A stretch of DNA of 64,000 bases, taken from positions 1,302,001-1,366,000 of the forward strand of contig NC_063020.1 in the NCBI RefSeq assembly GCF_020509005.1, given 5' to 3'. This document shows positions 53,485-64,000 of this stretch, one piece after another; the stretch's first letter is position 1, and each line of letters starts with the position of its first letter. The position numbers were made by a program, and so were the translations under genes. Source of the stretch: Fulvia fulva (Eukaryota > Ascomycota > Dothideomycetes > Mycosphaerellales > Mycosphaerellaceae). The notes beneath the pieces were generated by a model. The model ran no database searches. It had not been told where the DNA came from and saw nothing but the letters and a program-made list of their open reading frames with translations.

Positions 53485-53799
53485 AGTCAGCGGTGGCAAC
53501 GTATTGAGATTACCTTTGTTGATGCTGACTGATCGAAATGGAGGTCGATTGCATCTTAGCGATGGCGCTGGCAGGCGTTCTTGGTTGTGGTATTTATGAT
53601 ATCAGCGAACCACCGCGATCTGGGGACATTCCTGATATAGTGTTGACATATCGGACTACAGGGTGTTCAGCCAATACCAAATACTGAAGAGTAGATGTCT
53701 TTCAAAGGACCTCCTTATCAGATTTCTGCAGCATGAGGAATCTCTTTTACGTCGACCAATTACCATTGCGGCAAGATCAGATTGGTCCCGTCCGATCAA
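53485..53799. other. Intergenic between convergent genes
   Basis: About 315 bp between two 3' ends. Nothing recognisable. Confidence 0.5.
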
Positions 53800-55212
53800 T
53801 TACATTTGCGACAGACCCTTCGTGAACAATGGTGACTGAACCAATTTGGACCAGTCGTGTGTTGCTAAGCTGTTGTCTGTGGACCCAATCACAGCATCTC
53901 GCGCTCGAGGTATCATTTCTTGTTCATAGCTGTTCAAAGCCTCTGTCGTAGAGCCGTGCTCCTTAAGTTGCCTTGCAAGAAGCGCTACATCGTGAATGGC
54001 ATTGTTGAGCCCTTGCCCACGATCTACTAACGTCAGCCCGCCGGCCTACCTCATCACAGCCTCGATACACTTACGAAAAGTCATAGGATGCGCTGCATCT
54101 CCAACCAACGTCACAGTCCCGTTTCGATTATGCCACGGCTCAGGAATCCAATACGACAAACGATTGTGCCAGCACTTGGTACCTTCCGGCACACTCTCCC
54201 ACAGTAACCGAATGTCATCAGAAAAGTCCTTGGCTCGACGCTTGAGGTCTGCGAGTATCGCATCGTTCTGCACGTTCATGACGTCGTACTCGCGGTCTTC
54301 TGGGATCCACGACATGATCATCATGAAAGTCCACTCGCCGGGCTGAGAGCGTTCGGGTGCATCGTGGAGGCCGATCCAGTTGAAGTAGCCGAGAGGATGG
54401 AAAATGACCATGAGTCTGCGGGCGAAGGCCTGGAATTTGAGGGCTGCTTCTGCAGGCAACTTGGCCACTGTGACGGAGGCCACGAGGGGGAGATGTGTTA
54501 CCGCGGCTTTCTCTGGTCCTACTAGAAACTTGCGGACGGGAGAGTGAGCGCCTTCTGCGCCGATGAGGAGGTTTCCAGTTTCTGTTGTGCCGTCTTCGAA
54601 GGTGGCTGTTGCTTGCTTGCCGTCTGAGGAGATGTCGACCAGACGCTTGCCATATTGGATGTCGATACCGGTGGATATGAGCTTCAGGAACTTCTTTCGT
54701 GCCAGTCGGATGTTGTATGGTATTGGCACATTCTTCAGCAGTTCCCCAGACTCGCCGTTGTAGATGGGCATGACTTCATCCTCACCAGCTCTGTGGCCGT
54801 CGACCTGAGCATTTTCGACTTCCTTCTGTATGTGCTCTGGCAGGCACTCTGCCAGAGGATCCTGTGCCCAGTAAATACCGAAGTTCCCTTGGAGTCAGAG
54901 GTGAGTAGTAGGTAGGCTACGTGCCATTCTTGAAACCACTTACAGTCTCGAGGTCGTGCGTCAAGCGAAGAGTCCTGCTCGAAGACTGTCACACGAGCGC
55001 CTTGCTACGGGACGTGGTCAGCCATATGGCAGGACGAATCAGGTCCGCCACAACGTATTGCACACCATGTGTAATGCTTGAGCGGTCAACAAGCCTGCCG
55101 ATCCTGTGGGCGGCATTGGTCAATGTTTAGTGACTGAGGTGCCTTCTGCGTGCTTACCCGACCCAATGACCAGTACTCTGGGTCCATGTCCTGTTCTTGC
55201 TGCTGCAGCCAT
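53800..55212 (-). CDS. FAD-dependent monooxygenase (aromatic-ring hydroxylase type)
   Basis: Five exons, 55212-55158, 55103-55066, 55004-54944, 54887-54075 and 54023-53800, with four introns of 51-61 nt, give 396 aa. All junctions keep phase and rebuild the family motifs. These are GSGSAG for FAD binding (residues 17-22, split by intron 1), QGARVTVFEQD, RDWNFGIYWA across intron 3, GAEGAHSPVRKFL (the DG-type motif) and GDAAHPMTFHRGQGLNNAI across intron 4. This is the salicylate-hydroxylase-like class A flavin monooxygenase fold, which uses NAD(P)H and oxygen to hydroxylate a substrate that cannot be predicted. It is divergent from a methyltransferase 572 bp away, an arrangement common in secondary-metabolite tailoring pairs. 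Confidence 0.9.
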
Positions 55213-55784
55213 GTTTCAAGACAGCTGTGGGATGACTGCATGAAGAAAGAGAGGGCTATCGTGGCAAAGAAGCCCGGAGAACGTTGCTTTCCCACGCTGA
55301 TGAAGGATCATGGCACGTGGCAGCAGTCGTAGCACCTACTGAGATGGCATGACATGCGCGTGGTGTCGAGCCACTGGTCAGAAGTCTTATACCCAGCTTC
55401 GGGCAACGGGAAGGAGCCATTGCCACGACGTACATATGCAGCCGGCGCCGACACAGGCACTGGTGGGCAGGTGGTGGAAAGCCGAAAGGTGTGTCAGTGT
55501 CACAGTTGAAGAAACTTGCACGAGGATCGGCATCCGGCCGCCCTGCTGTCAGCCTGTGCCTGTCTTCTTGACTCGCAAGCTTTCACGGCATGGAAACATC
55601 CTCCACCACACGCCATGCCACACGTCCATCTGCGCTGCGATTGGTGCAACAGGAACATCGTCACTGCACGGCGAATCATACCTCTCGGCAATTGTGGCCC
55701 GCCGAAGATGATGAAACTCGTTGACAGAATACTGCTGTTCTCCAGCACTGTAATCGCTGCTGCCCGCCACTGCAGTCCTGGAGC
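55213..55784. promoter_or_regulatory. Bidirectional promoter region, monooxygenase / methyltransferase
   Basis: 572 bp between the divergent starts of the FAD monooxygenase and the LaeA-like methyltransferase. No binding site is claimed. Confidence 0.6.
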
Positions 55785-56925
55785 ATGGCCGACACCAATA
55801 CTAACGCTCCTGCCGAAGCTCCCCGGCCTGTAGAGACAGCCAGCGCTATTGCACCTACTTTACTGGCGCCGTTCAACGCGGACGAAGACGATGCGGATTC
55901 GGCTTATGGTGGGTCCGTGGCTGGTACAGACACGACTTCACTTCTGTCTCCAATAGCAAGATATCGAGAAGAAAATGGCCGTACCTATCATTCCTACGGC
56001 ACGACAGAGCACTGGGGACCGAATGACGACAAAGCACAAGACCAGCAAGATCTCTCGCACCATCTATGGGGACTGGCGTTGAAAGGACAGCACTTTCTCG
56101 CACCGGTGGAGCCTGAGAATGTGTTAGACATGGGCACTGGCACGGGGATTTGGGCGATGGAGATGGCCGAGAAGTTTCCTGATGCTACTGTCAAGGGCAT
56201 TGTAAGTCGTGACTTTCCAAGGTTGACGATGAACGTCGTGCTCATGATTCGTGACACAGGACCTAAGTCCCATCCAGCCGACATGGGTACCGCCCAATCT
56301 GTTCTTCGAGGTAGACGACTACAACATGGACTGGCTAGACGAGGAGCAATTCGACTTGATCCACGCACGAGAACTGTTGGGTACCACGCCAGACTGGCCT
56401 GGTCTGTTCCGGAAAGCCTTTAAGGCGCTGAAGCCTGGTGGTTGGTTTGAGCAGCATGAACCTAGTCTGTTCTTCCTGTCGGATGTTGTGAAGCTCGAGG
56501 AGGATCACCCATTTCCCAAATGGGGTCAACTAATGGTGGAGTCCGGTGAGAAAGCAGGTCTTCGGTTCGACATCGGTGCAGAGCTCAAAGGATGGATGGA
56601 GCAGGCAGGCTTCGTGAACGTCACAGAGTATCGAATGCCATGGCTCATTGGTGGTTGGTCAGAAGACAAGCATCAACGAGAAGTTGGGCAGTGGAATCAG
56701 CTACGGCTGGATCTTGGTATTGCAGACTTTTGCTCGCGGCGATTCCATAATCAGATGGGGGTAAGTTATTGTGTTGGTGATGTGCTTGCGATAGTCCATG
56801 TGCTGACTGAACAGCTTTCACCCGAAGAGATCGAAGTGTTCTGTGCGAGGCTACGGCTTGCCTTCCGAGACAAACGCCTCTTTGGCTATCAGTGGGCGTA
56901 CGTGAAGTACCCAGGCATGGGTTGA
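55785..56925 (+). CDS. LaeA-like SAM-dependent methyltransferase
   Basis: Three exons, 55785-56201, 56260-56760 and 56815-56925, with 58- and 54-nt introns, give 342 aa. The class I methyltransferase motif VLDMGTGTGIWAMEMAEKFP lies at residues 113-132, followed across intron 1 by GIDLSPIQPTWVPPN. Then come FEVDDYNMDW, LIHARELLG and LKPGGWFEQHE. This is the common fungal LaeA/TAM-like fold. LaeA itself controls secondary metabolism, but the many paralogues act on unknown substrates, so no specific role is assigned. The N-terminal 60 residues are low-complexity. It is divergent from the FAD monooxygenase. Confidence 0.9.
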
Positions 56926-57024
56926 AAGAAGTGTGCTGACCTCATCCAGATACTTCGTATACGGACAGCGACCTCCGACTGACCCGAAACCATCCATATT
57001 ACAACCATAGACCCGATACCCCAT

Positions 57025-57555
57025 CTAAGCGAGTGGCTTCGTACCAGCCCCGAACTTCATCCCGTCCGCCATCTGCTGAGCCTCATCCCGCAAAAGTTGA
57101 AAGCCCTTGACCACTGTGCGCCACAAAGTTGCCCGCTCCCTCTCCCACGGATCTTGCCGCCCTGCTTTCAGCCTCTTGACCTCCACTTTGGCCGCCTCTG
57201 TAAAGTGCTCGAGCAGCTGCTTGTACGTGTCCACAAGTATCTGCCCCTGCACGACAGCACGTGCTCGATCAATTGCTGGATCGTGTTCCGAGTACTTCGA
57301 GCCTGTCGGACCGGCCTCAGCGACATAACTCGAAACGTGGGCTCTTCGCTTTTCGATCTCGGCGATCCAATAGTTCAGATCGAAGTCGTCGAGGTCATTC
57401 GTAGTTCCGTCCTGGTTGGTGTAGAAGTGCTCGAGCGGGTTGGGAATCTTCTTGTAGTGGAGAGTTTCTTCGCCGTTGTGCTTCTTGATGACTAGAGGAT
57501 CGCGGTCGTGGTCGTCTTCGTAGACGTCCCAGGGGGACTCGGATGATGTCGACAT
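57025..57555 (-). CDS. Unknown helical protein, 176 aa
   Basis: The frame is open further upstream, but the ATG at 57555 (MSTSSESPWDVYEDDHDRDP) gives the most protein-like start; the 60 residues before it look non-coding. The acidic N-terminus is followed by NPLEHFYTNQDGTTNDLDDF and a long amphipathic helix (LLEHFTEAAKVEVKRLKAGR, QLLRDEAQQMADGM). Its end faces the methyltransferase end, about 100 bp away. No family is recognised. The charged helical character would suit a protein-protein interaction role, which is only inference. Confidence 0.65.
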   Translation of the reverse strand: MSTSSESPWDVYEDDHDRDPLVIKKHNGEETLHYKKIPNPLEHFYTNQDGTTNDLDDFDLNYWIAEIEKRRAHVSSYVAEAGPTGSKYSEHDPAIDRARAVVQGQILVDTYKQLLEHFTEAAKVEVKRLKAGRQDPWERERATLWRTVVKGFQLLRDEAQQMADGMKFGAGTKPLA

Positions 57556-58013
57556 TGCTTCTTCTTGTGGTCTTGCAGTTGGAAGTTGGAGAGTCGAGGT
57601 AGCTAAAGCTAGCATGTGCATGCGCACTGGCCTAGCATCATCTGTCACTGCATCAAGTGCATCACATTGACTAGTGATGACTGAGGAGTTCACTATGAGC
57701 CAGCAAACATTTGCAAGACAATTGCCGGACTTCACTTAGCATCGAGAAGCTTCACAGCTCTGTTTCTGCACGCCAGAAGGACGGCATTCACTCTGGACCA
57801 GACCATTTCTCCAATCGTGGGTCTCAGAAGTTGCGAAGGCTACACACCACATTTCCAATCTAGTCTCGACATCGCAGCTCATAGGCACCACTCGGCACTG
57901 GGATTACTTCGCTACAACTGCTACCACAGCTTCATCATGTTCCCCGTGAGCGCTTCATACTATCGCCACCCACAAACAGCTCACATGTCATCATGACCTT
58001 GCTCCCGCCAAAC
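57556..58013. other. Intergenic
   Basis: About 460 bp between two minus-strand genes. It should hold the promoter of the 176-aa gene. Nothing else is seen. Confidence 0.5.
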
Positions 58014-58451
58014 CTAAGCAGAATGCCACTCCCGTCCCAACATCGCATTCCCAAGACACGCCTTCGCGAAAACCCTCTCCATGATCTCCTCACACCTCTC
58101 CACGCCCTTCTGATCCCCAGCCCTCTCCAACATCTCCCTCGCCTGCATCACCTCGCGGCACGCATGGCCGTTCCTGCTCGGGAACGGCTTGTCGCCTCCG
58201 ATGGACGAGCGGTCGATCCCTTGCTGGTTTTTGGACGCTAGGATGGCGTCCTCGATTTTGTCGGCGGCGGAGAAGTCCTTGGAGTCGAGGAGACTGGCGC
58301 GGGCGGAGAGGAGAGACTCGGTGGCGGAGTCGCGGAGGGAGGTGCGGTAGGTTGTGAAGAAGGAGGTGAAGGGGTTGCTGAGTTTGGGGTATTGGATTGC
58401 TGGTGCGGCTTGTGTAGGCTTTGCAGCCGGTGATGGAGTTGTAGACTGCAT
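58014..58451 (-). CDS. Unknown small protein, 145 aa
   Basis: A Pro/Ala-rich leader is followed by helical sequence: YPKLSNPFTSFFTTYRTSLR, ATESLLSARASLLDSKDFSA and a C-terminal helix with EEIMERVFAKACLGN. A well-formed CACAG acceptor lies just before the ATG, and a GTATGC donor at about 58499 would join an upstream frame in phase, so a 5' exon may exist or the intron may be in the leader. No family is recognised. Confidence 0.6.
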   Translation of the reverse strand: MQSTTPSPAAKPTQAAPAIQYPKLSNPFTSFFTTYRTSLRDSATESLLSARASLLDSKDFSAADKIEDAILASKNQQGIDRSSIGGDKPFPSRNGHACREVMQAREMLERAGDQKGVERCEEIMERVFAKACLGNAMLGREWHSA

Positions 58452-58993
58452 CTGTGTGGGACGTCAGTAGGTGAAGCTGTGCAGTATTCTGGGTGCATAC
58501 CTTTGCGATATTCTCTGTTGCTGAGTTGGCGAGGGGTATCTTGACTTATCGATCGCGGTTATTAAGTCGTGTGGGTTGGCAGTCTGACTCAGATCTTGTG
58601 CTGCGACGAGAGTGGTGGTTGAGGAAATGTGGTCATGGAAGCATTTGAAGCTTAGATATGACGCTAAAGCTAAAAGTGACGCTTACACATGAAGCGAGTG
58701 AAACAATCGAGAATTGTTCACCTGTCATGGTAGAGTGAACATAACACACGAAGCCATTGATCCTTATATGTTCGGCCCAAGTAAGCGCCTCACCGCCAAG
58801 AACCGAATGTTCAGACGAGCCATTGTCGTGAGATCTGAAGCTGAACACTCCTCCCGACCGGCCACCGCCCTCTCCACGCGAAAGAGTCCAGAGACGCCAT
58901 CGTGGAACAATCTGGGTACTAAGCAGCTGCGGCTGAGCAGACCGCCGACTCAAGTTGTGCAGCAATCTCACCTCAATACGAGGTCATTACCGA
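58452..58993. other. Intergenic
   Basis: About 540 bp upstream of the 145-aa gene and downstream of the UIM gene. It contains the possible leader intron of the former. No other gene is supported. Confidence 0.5.
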
Positions 58994-60754
58994 TCACGAC
59001 TTCCTCGCTTCACCCTTCCACCACCCGACAAGCTCCTCCTCCGTGTCTGTCTTCGGCTTCTCCTCGCTGGGTTTCCGCTCCGGCGCCGCCGCAGGCTGTC
59101 GATACCGCCTCAAGGCAGCCTCGCGGGCGGCAACGGCGGCGTCATCAGGATGCTGTCGATAGAGGTTCGGTGTTCTCGACCCGCCCAGAGGCTGAGGACC
59201 TCGTGGGCCGGCTCTCGTCAGAGCAGGGCGCTCGATTGGTCTGCTTTGAGTCTGAGAAGGATGAGAAGGTACCGGCGCTGGCTGTCGCTGGCGCTCTGAC
59301 GCTGCAATCGTGGAGGCAGTGGTCGCAGGTATGGGTGGGCATGGGTTTGCAGGTGATGGTTCACCCACGGTAGGAGTCTCGATCGGCTGGCTTTGTGGGC
59401 GAGGTGGAACAGGAGCTGAAGCAGCACCACCACCCGCCCCAGTCGGTATCGCCACATAATCCTCTCCCACACTCGAGCGAGCACCTTCCCGTCCATACCC
59501 GGCCCCTCTCTGCGTCCACATCTCATCCTCGTTATGTCCCGGCACCAACACCCCTCCACCAGATCTCGAACTACTAGCACGACTGCTTTCGATCCCCTTC
59601 CTCGCAAAATCATCATACTGCTCCTTCCAATTCGACGGCATATACGGCCCATACCTATCTCTATACTCCCCCGCACTCAAAGCAGTGGCCTTGGCAACCT
59701 CATCATCAAAGTCGTCCTCACTCTGTATCGGGTGTTCCTGTAACGAGAGCCGAAGTGTCTCCTCCAGCGCCTGGTTATATTGACGCTCAAATGCACGGTC
59801 CGCGTCCTGTGCTGATTGCGCCAGAAGTCGTTGAATCTCGGCTCCCTGCTGAGGAATGCTGGTGGGCTGGTTCTGAGCAGTATTTCGAAGCGTTTGCTGT
59901 ACGTCAGCGTCCACCTGGGCATTGAGTGCAGCCTCCTGTTCCTGCATTGAGGCCTCCAATGCTTGACGAATCTGCTCTTCTTCGTCGTCGGTGCCTTGGC
60001 TTTGATGAAGATTTCGAGATTCGTCAACCCAGTTCCGCATTTGATGTTGGTAGGCCCTGGTCGATTCTTCAAGTACTTCACGGGGTATCTCATCGTCATT
60101 AGCATCATCCTTACCGCCGCCTCCACGGAGAGACGCGTGATAGGAAGCAATAGTTGGCGTGTCTTCGATATCTTGTTCGCGGAAACGTCGGCGAGCGCGT
60201 ACCGTTCTGAGCACTCGACGGCGTTCTAGGTCAATGATTGCGGCAGTTCGCTGACGCTGCGATGCTGATGAGTCCGATCGTATACTTGCCGCTGTCGATG
60301 CCTCCGTCGGCTCAGCACCTTCGGGCACAGGCGATAGACCTCTTGGTGCATATCGGTAGGTGTCCCACGCGGACGCGCCGCAATCTTCGTTCTCATCAGA
60401 AGTCGACTGATTGTGGGCGCGTCTGTTCACACCCCGAGCACGACCGTCAGACTCTTGGCGATTGGCGCAACCGTTGTCTTCGACGGCTGTAACGCTGTTG
60501 CTGTTGCTGTCGCCATCATCATCTTCCAATCCATGTTCGTCCTCCTCGCCGCTGACAGAACCGTCGGCAATCCTATGAGCCTCTTGCACGCATCGTCCGC
60601 ACGGCCCATTGAGGAAGATATACTGAGCACCTCGAATATACAGGTCATCGCAATGTGCATGCGCCTCGTTGCGATCCCGAAACTCCTGACACTGCACCAA
60701 TACCCAGCCTAAATCGTGGCCGCAAGAGGCGATGATAATAGTGCGTCGACACAT
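58994..60754 (-). CDS. Ubiquitin-interacting-motif protein with Cys-rich N-terminus, 586 aa
   Basis: Intronless ORF. Cysteines at residues 2, 11, 22, 35, 52 and 55 (CRRTIII..CGH..CQEF..CDD..PCGRC) could form a small zinc site. An acidic stretch follows (EEDEHGLEDDDGD). The centre has ubiquitin-interacting motifs: DDEEEQIRQALEASMQEQ at about 256-273, YNQALEETLRLSLQEHP at about 326-342 and a weaker one near 348-365, all with the acidic patch plus A-x-x-x-S core. The last 200 residues are disordered, rich in Pro, Ser and Arg, ending EEELVGWWKGEARKS. UIMs bind ubiquitin chains, so a role in ubiquitin signalling or trafficking is plausible, but no orthologue is recognised. Confidence 0.75.
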   Translation of the reverse strand: MCRRTIIIASCGHDLGWVLVQCQEFRDRNEAHAHCDDLYIRGAQYIFLNGPCGRCVQEAHRIADGSVSGEEDEHGLEDDDGDSNSNSVTAVEDNGCANRQESDGRARGVNRRAHNQSTSDENEDCGASAWDTYRYAPRGLSPVPEGAEPTEASTAASIRSDSSASQRQRTAAIIDLERRRVLRTVRARRRFREQDIEDTPTIASYHASLRGGGGKDDANDDEIPREVLEESTRAYQHQMRNWVDESRNLHQSQGTDDEEEQIRQALEASMQEQEAALNAQVDADVQQTLRNTAQNQPTSIPQQGAEIQRLLAQSAQDADRAFERQYNQALEETLRLSLQEHPIQSEDDFDDEVAKATALSAGEYRDRYGPYMPSNWKEQYDDFARKGIESSRASSSRSGGGVLVPGHNEDEMWTQRGAGYGREGARSSVGEDYVAIPTGAGGGAASAPVPPRPQSQPIETPTVGEPSPANPCPPIPATTASTIAASERQRQPAPVPSHPSQTQSRPIERPALTRAGPRGPQPLGGSRTPNLYRQHPDDAAVAAREAALRRYRQPAAAPERKPSEEKPKTDTEEELVGWWKGEARKS

Positions 60755-61353
60755 CGTGATGGCTCGTGCAGGCGTCTTGATATGGTCTTATGGAGCTGTT
60801 TTGCAGATTTAGTAGCAGCGCCATCGCTGGTGCAAATAAAACCATACACAACACAAAAGCAATCGTGAATGACCAAACTGACAATGTCCGTGATCAAAAG
60901 TATACAGTATTGATGACATGAAGACATTACCTCGTTCTTTTGCCCATCCTTCCATCTATCTAGAAAGACCAAAGTTCGCCGCCGCTGGGGGTATCAAGCT
61001 CATTCTCTTCTTTGAATCGTATCCTCTTCGCTTCTTGAAAATGACTCCTTGCGGAGTTCTGTTGTGTTCTTCATGTACACATCTTAATCGTAGATGTCTT
61101 GCGATCTGCTGATATCGAGGCAGCAATCATGGTGGTGCTTGGACCGCGTGGTGTTTGTGTGGTCGGGCTAATCGATCACGAATCTGATTCTTCACACATC
61201 AGCACCTTGCCCACCAGTCGACTTGAATAAGGCCATGAAGTACTATGCTCCTTCTATTCCTCTTCTATGCTCCTTCACTACCTCTTAGATGTCCATGTGC
61301 GGGAAGAGAAACTTGACAAAAACAGAAAAGGGCGCACCTCAAAGGCTTCACAC
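60755..61353. other. Intergenic
   Basis: About 600 bp between minus-strand genes. It should hold the UIM gene promoter and the F-box gene terminator. No supported ORF. Confidence 0.5.
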
Positions 61354-63404
61354 TTACTCGTCGTCATCTCCCCATGCGCTGGTCTCGCGTTGCTCACGAC
61401 AAGGCGGCTTGTTGCTGCGGTCGCTCTGGTGCAGTACAAAGTCCAAGACTTCGCTTCGTGGCTCGACATACTGTCGCGAACACCAACCCACTGGCGCTGC
61501 GTACACCTTTGGCTTGCCTTCTGCATCCATGCACGTCGACTTGATGTAGATAATCTGATTCTTAGAGTCTTCGCGTTCGTAGATCTTATCCGAGGTTCCG
61601 AAAGCAATGAGTCGTAGTTTGGCTGGCGGTATAGGCTCGGTCACGATCTTGTCGCTCTCATCTTCGTCTTCGTGGTCCGAGGTGCCGGAAGGCGAGGATG
61701 GATGAGTGCCAGCTGCCAGCTCAAAACCACGTTGCGCGAGTGCCTGCAGCATGACCTCGTATATTGACCGCGGGAGAAGTTGTGTCGAGGGCTTGTTGCT
61801 TGGCCAAGTTGAGATGTGCAAAGTGACCATGTGCTTGAGATTGCCACATGCGTTCTCATATGCCTTCCACTCTTCGCTTGGTGATCGAATCAAGCTGGTG
61901 CTCGGCCAAGCGCAAGATAGCTGCTCCAGAGTCTTGCATGCTTTGCAGATCTTCTCGAAATCGTCGACATCCCACACTAACTCGTCATTGTCACTCTCCG
62001 ACGTGATTCGGGAAGGTGGATTGCTCGAAGTGCAGTGAACGTTAAGTAGCTCCAGTGTCTTGCCATGCCTTACAATGCCTGCCGCTGCTGGTAGCTGCTT
62101 GACATGTTCGAGGTCGATGACCAGATCTCGGAGACCTGACACAAGGCAGAGGAAGCCGTCCAGCGCAATGAGAGCCTCGTTCTCGTCGTTGTCCCGGTGC
62201 TGGAACTCCAAGACTTTCAGCTGCTTGGGCAGATGACTAGCCCGGCACAGCTGGTCAAAGAGCGTGTCGGCACCAGAACAGTGGTATAATCGCAGGTACT
62301 TCAGTTCGTGGAAATTGATGAACTTGCACCACGTATCTGCGCAATGTCTCAGGCTGATGCGATGTAGTCGAAGGGAGGTGAGCTTCTTGAATGGCTCGCA
62401 CTTGTCGAAGGGTGTCATGCAGGAGAAGATAGTCCCGCTAACAAGTCCAGGCGCCGTGGCAGAGTCATTGAGCTCGCGAGTATCGATCGAGTTGCCTGAC
62501 TCGAGAGAACTGAAGTTGCAATGCACGATCAGCTCTTCAAGGTTCTCCTTGGTCTTCTCAACACAGAATCCGCTGAAGTTGAGAGTGTCTCGGTTCTCTG
62601 GGTAAAGTGCCAGTTTGCGCGCGCTCTTGAACATGGTGTCCTGGATCTTGGGGTTCTTCTTGATGTCTGGGAGAATAGGCCTGTCAAGATCCATGACTTC
62701 CAACCACTTCATCTTGCGCTGCTTCCTGTAGAGGAGCATGAGGTTGTCGGCGGAGAAGGGGCGCCATGGGCACCAGCTATCAATCCTGTCAGCATCAGCT
62801 CATCGTGCAGACAAGACGGAACCAAGGACTGGTGTACTCTTCCTCTTCATCGTCTGTCTGTGGTCGCTTTCTGTCGTACCTGAACTCTTCCAGAATGTCT
62901 TCCGGCAGGAACTCCAGGACCATTCGCGATGCGAACTGAGCCTGTTGCTCTTTACATTGATCGTAGGAGGGCGAGTTGTGGACATTGGCGTGGTAGAGGC
63001 GAAGTTGTCGGATGTGCTTCAGGCCGATATTCTTCTGATTGAGGAAGGCAGACAGCTTGTTATCTGCTGCGCCCCCGAGGTCGAGAGCGACATTGCGGTA
63101 GAGGAAGCGGACGGCGATTTCGTGGAACTCCTTGCTGACGAGGCAGGCGTTCTTGAGGTCGGAGGGTCGTATCACCTACACCGAGTCAGTCTGCTTCTGG
63201 AATGTGTACCCATCTCTAGGCTGTCGCAGGCAAGGGACGCACCCGCTCGATGATGAGTTCCTTGATCTCCTTGGACAGATCTGCGAACTGCCTCTTCTTT
63301 GTCTGTGTCACTTCATCTCGTTGCGGTGGTGCTCCCGCCTCTGTTGAAGTCGGGGTCTGCATGGGCGAGGATGTTTCGGTCTGAGTGTCGAGCAGTGTGG
63401 CCAT
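61354..63404 (-). CDS. F-box-type protein with LRR-like C-terminal region
   Basis: Three exons, 63404-63243, 63175-62838 and 62785-61354, with 67- and 52-nt introns, give 643 aa. The F-box-like segment spans intron 1: FADLSKEIKELIIERV then IRPSDLKNACLVSKEFHEIA. The body has repeated leucine-rich stretches (LKHIRQLRLYHANVH, FKKLTSLRLHRISLRHC, LKYLRLYHCSGADTLFDQL, KTLELLNVHC). This matches the usual F-box plus irregular LRR design of substrate receptors. An acidic DEDESDK stretch lies near the C-terminus. The second intron was placed with donor GTACAC because the frame otherwise stops early, and it joins in phase. The substrate is unknown. It is unrelated in detail to the F-box pair at 22-24 kb. 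Confidence 0.85.
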
Positions 63405-64000
63405 GTCTGATGTGGAATGCCTGCGGGGTGTGTCTGTGAGTGGTTGTTGTTGAAGTGGTCCGTCACTTCAAGTAAAGTCTGAATCTGGATCACGAGTAAG
63501 GCTGAGGCTTAGGCTTAGGCTGGTGCGTTTGCGTATGCGTATGCGCGATAGTCGAGGTGGATAGTGCGACCTGCAGCCCAGCAGCAAGTCTTGTCTTGTG
63601 TTGTAGCGGTGGTGAAGCATCTACGAAGCACAAGAAGCGCCGCTCTTGAGGTGAGTGTCTCGGGGAGTGAATAGGTGCCGCTGCTCGCGCGACACGTCAG
63701 ATCGCCCTCTCGGTGAACGGCTGGAACTATGGGACGCGACCAAAATGTGAGGCGGCACGACAGGCTGCTCAGCCATGCGATACCTTGACTACACGTCGGT
63801 GAATGGACAAACACGACCAAGTACGTGCGGGAGCTGCAACAGAGTGGAGTCGTGTTCATGTGGGGTGGCTCTGAGCCTCTGACCGGCCGCAAGGGTCGTG
63901 CCTGCTGGCTGCTGGAGAGGCCTGGCTCCATCTATCCAATCGTTCATGTTCAGCACGCTTCTTCACCCTACATCCACCTCGCCTATGTCAGTGGACATAC
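63405..64000. other. Upstream region of the F-box/LRR gene to window edge
   Basis: Contains the promoter of the F-box/LRR gene. A short GGCTTA run lies near 63505-63525. No gene is supported; a 138-codon minus-strand frame at 63515-63931 has no recognisable features. Confidence 0.45.

Noticed and set aside
63505..63525. Telomere-like GGCTTA run
   Set aside because: Only about three units, the wrong repeat for TTAGGG telomeres, and next to an ordinary promoter.

Overview
The window comes from a filamentous ascomycete (Pezizomycotina), most likely a Dothideomycete. The reasons are short GT-AG introns of about 46-70 nt in most genes, typical fungal families (HET protein, siderophore transporter, CAP20-like perilipin, LaeA-like methyltransferase, Pol5, Cdc25), and a transposon block showing repeat-induced point mutation (RIP). 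The class assignment is inference; nothing here fixes genus or species.

1-10.9 kb is a nested transposon block. A Tad1-like LINE on the minus strand (about 6950 down to position 1, running off the window) is heavily RIP-mutated: CA and TG dinucleotides are almost absent while CG is kept, and most stops look like mutated Trp or Gln codons. Inside its reverse transcriptase, just past the FVDD motif, sits a clean 2,367-bp LTR retrotransposon (783-3149). It has two 296-bp LTRs that look identical by eye, a 5-bp target duplication (GACAG), a polypurine tract, a gag gene and no pol. It also carries an antisense ORF encoding a cysteine-rich coiled-coil protein. Next come a RIP-mutated Gag-like remnant (minus, about 7.0-9.3 kb) and the integrase/chromodomain end of a Ty3/gypsy Pol (plus, 9.31-10.70 kb), whose RIP damage fades out inside a single reading frame.

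10.9-31.9 kb is a mixed region. It holds a broken 2EXR-like ORF, a PCI-domain (Thp1/PCID2-like) gene, an SH3 membrane protein, a HET-domain gene and two tandem F-box/Cys-rich genes. A possible small ORF and a 2EXR-like gene follow. A SIT-type siderophore transporter is divergent from a 4CL-like acyl-CoA ligase, and two further 2EXR-like genes follow. Recent gene duplication is visible in the F-box pair and the 2EXR group.

31.9-64 kb is mainly housekeeping. It has a CAP20/perilipin-like lipid-droplet protein, a 3-hydroxyacyl-CoA dehydrogenase-like gene divergent from POL5, CDC25 behind a roughly 4-kb gene-free stretch, a D-arabinono-1,4-lactone oxidase-type flavoprotein, a SET protein and a gene of unknown function. 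A flavin monooxygenase/methyltransferase divergent pair, two small unknown genes, a UIM-containing protein and a third F-box gene complete it. Exon boundaries were read by eye from splice sites, phase and frame; none is supported by transcripts. No rRNA, convincing tRNA or CRISPR array was seen.
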